DNA from: Anaeramoeba flamelloides | Taxonomy: Eukaryota; Metamonada; Anaeramoebidae | Assembly: GCA_027625915.1 (NCBI GenBank) | Contig: JANTQA010000029.1 | Coordinates: 8,990,001 to 9,054,000 of the forward strand | Direction: 5' to 3' | Length of the DNA: 64,000 bases | Shown here: in pieces, positions 59,743-64,000 of the stretch | Layout: the number at the start of each line of letters is the position of its first letter | Numbering within the stretch: position 1 is the stretch's first letter | Notes under the pieces: model-generated | Database searches by the model: none | The model's input: only the letters and a program-made list of their open reading frames with translations | Told to the model about the DNA's origin: nothing | Translations under genes and position numbers: made by a program

Positions 59743-59999
59743 TTTTTTTACTACTTTACTTTAGAAATTCAGATCCATAAAAAATCGAAAAACTTTTATT
59801 AAATTATTGATCATTCAGAAGGTTTGTAATGAAAAATTCAAATTTACATATTTTCTCTTTCCAAATATTTTTAATCTATAAAAATACAAGGTTTGGAAAA
59901 CTCTATCAGATATCCTTAAAAATCTGTTATAAAACGGAAAGTGTGAGATACTAAATGAATTTTGTGTTTATCATAGATTTCAAGTTAGAGCTGAAACGA

Positions 60000-60945
60000 T
60001 AGTAATAGTGATGCATGACTCACCCTGGTCTAAAAAAGCTGTAATAAATCATTAGTACAATATATTAGAAATTTTTTACTAAATGATCATAATTAAAAAT
60101 TTTCATTTTTGGAAATTTTTTTTTATTAAAATTCCTTTTCCAAATCTAAAAATAGAAACCCAAAAATATTGTAATTATGGTATTTAATAATTCATATTTA
60201 GAACTTCCAAAAATGACTATTTTTTTCATTTTTTCAATTATAAAGATTACCTCAATAATCCTGAACATAAAAAACCCAAAAACATGATTAATTTTTTTTT
60301 CTTTTTATAAAGCTAATTCTAACAGCAATATATTTCTATATATTGGAATAATTTGTTAAAATAGTCTCTGTTTGAATTATTTAATTTTTAAAAAAATCGA
60401 ATTTTTTGTCAATTAATTTAGATTTCACAACAAATTTGAGATATATATTTTGCAACTTTGGTTTCTGAATATCCCGTAACCATCATTTAAATTTATTTAG
60501 AAATGTAGATTTTTATTGAAATTCTTTGGGTTTTTTAATATTATTATTTTCCAATTAAAAAATGAAAATTTTCAGTTCACATTCCAAATTATTTTTCCAG
60601 TTTATATGTTGAAGTAAAACCAAAGATCTTTACAACTTCGTGGAGAAATGATATTTTTATACAATAAATTAAAGTTCCTGAGATAACTCAAGGCAGTTTT
60701 TTAAACTAATAATTTAATTGTTGTAAAAATAATAATATTCATTTTGGAATTTGAAATAAAAATTTTTATTTATTCATTGGAAAAGAATAGTAATATAAAT
60801 TATCTTTTTTAATTAATGGAGATCGATAAATAGTATTACTTTACTAATTGGGTTTTTTAGAGACATTTGAATGAGGGACCACTAATGTGATTTACACATA
60901 TTAACAATACACTTAAATCTTAGGCTTTTCTTTAGGGGATTTTAA
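60000..60945. mobile_element. MITE family A, copy 5 (diverged)
   Basis: Inner-arm sequence at both sides (CACCCTGGTCTAAAAAAGC near 60021; its complement near 60850-60890, with AGACATTTGAATGAGGGACC). The interior matches 6560-6620 and 28300-28690. Ends are eroded; the right end still shows AGGCTTTTCTTTAGGGG. Confidence 0.6.
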
Positions 60946-62060
60946 TCTTGTAAATACTTTTTACTAAAAATTGAATAAAAAATTTATCTCAATTTATTTT
61001 TCAATAAACACTATCCCCTAATTTTGGTATTTAAATTTTGATTTGAATGTAACTGCTTATCTCAACTTCTATATCTTGAACTGGTTGAATTATCTTTTGA
61101 ATTAAAATTCTAAACAGTATCTTTACGTTAATTTTCTTATCATAAAAAGGGTCAATTCAGATCAAAATAGAAAAAGATAAACTTTTTTGAAAACCAAACG
61201 AAAATAAAGTTAAATATTTGCACTTTTTATAATATTAGTGTAAGAAAGGAAATTAAAAACAAAAGTTTCCACAAAGGTTTCTTTATAAAGCAAATTTAGT
61301 AGCACAGACACTCCCTTTACTGGTTTTGGATCCACAATTTTTGAGAATTAAAAACCCTATTTTTATCTTTTGGTTTGGTACTAATCCAATAAAATCATTT
61401 TCACATCTTGAAAAGATTCTCTTGAATTTCTTTTTACAAGACTTTCTTAGTTTTTTGTCCAGATTCTGTGTGATAAACTGACAAACTATTTCGAATTTAG
61501 AGTAATAAACCCCACAATAAAAAAATAAAAGGGATAAAGCAAAAAATTCAACTGAAATTAAATCACTTTTCATCTTTTAAATGATTCCATCAAGAATATT
61601 TTTGATCTTGTTTCAAAAGAATATCGAATTTAACAACATAAGAGAGACAATAAGTGATCAAAAAAAAAAAAAAAAAGAAAATGACAGCATTTTTAAATTA
61701 TTACCAAAATTAGAGCAATTTGTTTCGACATACAAAGTCTTGGAATTTTTATCAAGTATAATCAAGTCCCAATAAAATAAAACAGTTACTCTTAACTAAA
61801 GGAGTACCTTTTATTGACCATTTTCACATTTGGAGAAATAAATTAACTCGAATTTAAAAAATATTGAATGTTATCTTAATAATGATAGTTTCTGAAAAAA
61901 GTTGTGGAATGAAACGTAGTTTAATTTCAAACCTTAACTTGTATGTTTTTAAAAAAAAAAAATAGATAATAGTTATCATTTATTTTAAATAGCATTTTTA
62001 ACTTTTATTTTTTTTTTTTTTTATAAAAACAAAAGACATTCAAACCAACTAATAACAAAT
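60946..62060. other. 5' flank of the GPx gene, no gene recognised
   Basis: Open frames 61283-61573 (minus) and 61581-61775 (plus) are unrecognised; codon use looks random. A T run (62006-62022) lies just upstream of the GPx start, as seen before other genes here. Confidence 0.45.
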
Positions 62061-62570
62061 ATGGCACAATCAGCATTAGACTTTACAGTACAAGATATTG
62101 ACGGCAACGACGTGGATCTTAATCAATATTTGGGAAAGGTTGTTCTTATTGTGAACGTTGCATCCAAATGCGGGTTCACTCCACAATACAAGGGACTACA
62201 AAAATTATACAAGCAACAAAAAGAAAATGGTTTTGTCATATTAGGTTTCCCTGCAAACAATTTCTTATGGCAAGAGCCTGGCGACAACAACAAAATTAAA
62301 TCATTTTGTACTTTAAATTATGGAGTCACCTTTCCAATGTTTTCAAAAATTTCGGTTAAAGGGAAAAAACAGGCACCACTTTACAAATATTTGACAGACA
62401 AAAAAGTACATGGCAAAATCACTTCAAAAGTTTCTTGGAACTTTAATAAATTTCTGATCAACAAACAAGGCAAATTAGTTGCTCACTTTGGTTCAAAAAC
62501 AAAGCCAGAAGATGAAAAACTGAACAAAATGATCAACACTCTTCTTGAAGAGACTGTTGAAGAGAACTAA
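62061..62570 (+). CDS. Cys-type glutathione peroxidase-like peroxidase
   Basis: 169 residues, one exon, complete with TAA. Thioredoxin-fold peroxidase that reduces hydroperoxides. The active site holds Cys37 in NVASKCGFT (no selenocysteine), Gln71 in WQEPG, and Trp126-Asn127 in SWNFNKFL, i.e. the family tetrad. The only other cysteine is Cys83 in SFCTLNYGVTFPMF, at the position of the resolving cysteine of thioredoxin-dependent members. It therefore probably works as a two-Cys peroxidase with thioredoxin rather than glutathione. The usual FPCNQFG box reads FPANNFLW, losing the Cys present in plant enzymes. There is no signal peptide, so a cytosolic location is expected. Confidence 0.97.
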   Translation: MAQSALDFTVQDIDGNDVDLNQYLGKVVLIVNVASKCGFTPQYKGLQKLYKQQKENGFVILGFPANNFLWQEPGDNNKIKSFCTLNYGVTFPMFSKISVKGKKQAPLYKYLTDKKVHGKITSKVSWNFNKFLINKQGKLVAHFGSKTKPEDEKLNKMINTLLEETVEEN

Positions 62571-63495
62571 ATTCCCCTATTTTATTATTTTTTTGCACTT
62601 TCCTACAAACAATTTAATTCGTAATTTTTTTTCTGCTTCTTTACTTGAAAAATTTGAGAAACATTTGTTAACGTGAGTTGTTGAATCTTAACAGCCTCTG
62701 GCTTAATGTTAATCAAATTAATTTCAATAAACACTGGGTTTATTAATAAAGTCTGAGAAAAATGCGTATTTTATTGTAAATTCGTTTGTATTGAATTTTA
62801 CAGTCATACACACCTTATTAAAAAAAATTATTATTGAAGAATATATCTTATTCTATGCTTAAAATTATTCATTGTTTATTCTGTTTAAAACTTTACTTTT
62901 TGCTTTCTAATATAAAATTTATTAAATAAAATTTGAATCTTTCCATTTTTTCAAAGTAATTTTCGTTTTATTTACCTTTCTTGAGTATTTTCTATTGAAA
63001 TGAATATTTTACCATTCTTTAACAATGGTTGACAAAAAGACTCGAGTTAGATGATGATTTTTTTTTTTTGCCTAGATTAAAATTTGATCTCTCTTAGCAC
63101 ATCAAACTAATCTATAAAGTCAATCAAAAGCTACAATGAAATTTTATCAATACCAAATTGTGATGTTGATATGTTTTTTTAAAAATGTGAAAAGGAGAAC
63201 AATAACTAGATATTAAAAAAAAAAATTCCGAAATTAGCCATTATTCAAGAATTTTTTCTGATTTTCACAAAATAAATTTTCAGAAGCCAAAATGACTCTA
63301 AACATCGAAAATTCACTAAGGAATTACATAATAATTACTCTAAAAAAATGAATTTATTTTTTCAATAACATCTGAAGTTTATTTTTCAGATGAACTCCTT
63401 TTGGATCTGAAAAAAATTTAAATATCAACTTCCCATCTGAAAAAATATTTTCAATCTAAACTTTCTTATTCTTATATTCTTAGATTATCAGTCTT
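62571..63495. other. 3' flank of the GPx gene
   Basis: AT-rich, no gene recognised. No clear terminator signal beyond T-rich DNA right after the stop codon. Confidence 0.5.
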
Positions 63496-63929
63496 TCCAA
63501 GTCTACCATAAAATTTTAAATTAAATAGATTTGAGTATTCTATTCTTATTTAGCATTTTCAAAAAATTTTTAAATAAGAGTTATTATTCCAAAAAAATTT
63601 TCAATAAATGAGCTTTTAGTCAACTTTTTGAAAAATCGAAAAAAAAAATTTTTGAAGATTCTTGAAACACTTAAAAATATTGTTCAAAAAAGGTAATTTT
63701 TTAAAGATCAGTAAATATTGATATTTTTTTTGGGTTGTTTTGGACTAATAATTTTTAAGTTTCATAGGTTCTTGAATTTTTTGTTTTTCATTTTCGAAAA
63801 TTTGAATAATAGATCATTTATTATTATTTTTTTGGAATAATAACTCTTATTTAAAAATTTTTTGAAAAAGGAAAATAAGAAGAGAAAAATCAAATCTATT
63901 TTATTTAAAATTTTATGGTAGACTTGGAA
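63496..63929. mobile_element. Foldback element L, arms over 100 bp
   Basis: Ends TTCCAAGTCTACCATAAAAT and its exact complement ATTTTATGGTAGACTTGGAA. Inside, AAAATTTTTAAATAAGAGTT occurs in both arms in inverted form. Only about 90 bp in the centre is unpaired. Non-coding, single copy in this window. Confidence 0.8.
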
Positions 63930-64000
63930 CGGCTGTAAAAATCTATATCAACATTCAAACTTGAAATTGATAAAATTTCGAGGTAGACTTTTATCAGATG

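Noticed and set aside
41-64000. CRISPR arrays, operons, riboswitches, bacterial ribosome binding sites
   Set aside because: The tandem arrays seen (45752, 48004, 52812) have 7-9-bp units without spacers, and the genes are spliced eukaryotic genes.
1-64000. LTR retroelements, Polintons or other virus-like elements
   Set aside because: The RT relics carry LINE-type motifs, and no integrase, capsid, protease or paired long terminal repeats were recognised. Repeat B might be a solo terminal repeat, but nothing supports that.

Overview
The window is very AT-rich eukaryotic nuclear DNA, packed with homopolymer A and T runs. It carries eight recognisable protein genes plus one small coiled-coil gene, GT-AG spliceosomal introns, and many dispersed repeats. 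Rab7, eL19, RPP40, C2-RasGAP-DUF547, WD40-BTB, TUG/ASPL-type, DHHC and GPx-like genes point to a unicellular amoeboid protist. The WD40-BTB and RasGAP-DUF547 architectures, low GC and Lys-rich tails remind me of Anaeramoeba. That assignment is inference; Dictyostelia and other AT-rich amoebae are not excluded. The standard genetic code fits, and every stop I could place is TAA.

Layout. 1-8 kb holds a LINE reverse-transcriptase relic interrupted by a TA-flanked MITE, a chained-hairpin array and a TTAA-flanked MITE. 8.1-8.8 kb is a DHHC-family palmitoyltransferase exon (minus strand) with altered zinc ligands. 11.2-11.7 kb is a two-exon coiled-coil gene with some likeness to BORCS7. 14-18 kb is a cluster of Tc1/mariner-type and other inverted-repeat elements. 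18.4-19.2 kb is ribosomal protein eL19. 20-22.8 kb is LINE and hairpin debris. 23.9-27.0 kb is a three-exon C2-RasGAP-DUF547 gene. 28-31.7 kb is repeats. 32.3-37.0 kb is a complete four-exon Rab7 gene with one intron of about 3.8 kb that hosts MITEs. 40.1-41.4 kb is RPP40, a protein of RNase P/MRP. 44.8-53.2 kb is a five-exon WD40-BTB gene whose two very large introns contain LINE, hairpin-array and MITE insertions. 56.6-57.4 kb is a TUG/ASPL-like ubiquitin-fold protein. 62.1-62.6 kb is a Cys-type glutathione peroxidase-like peroxiredoxin. The right edge is a long foldback repeat.

The genes do not form a pathway. Several touch endolysosomal and membrane traffic (Rab7, DHHC, TUG/ASPL, perhaps the BORCS7-like protein), others RNA processing and translation (RPP40, eL19), Ras signalling and redox defence. 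Most are on the minus strand.

The most unusual feature is a family of clustered, near-perfect hairpins built from a CCTAACGG / CCGTTAGG-bounded unit and a tandem unit of about 41 bp, present in at least seven places and repeatedly next to LINE relics. Copies of MITEs inside expressed-gene introns are the second main theme.
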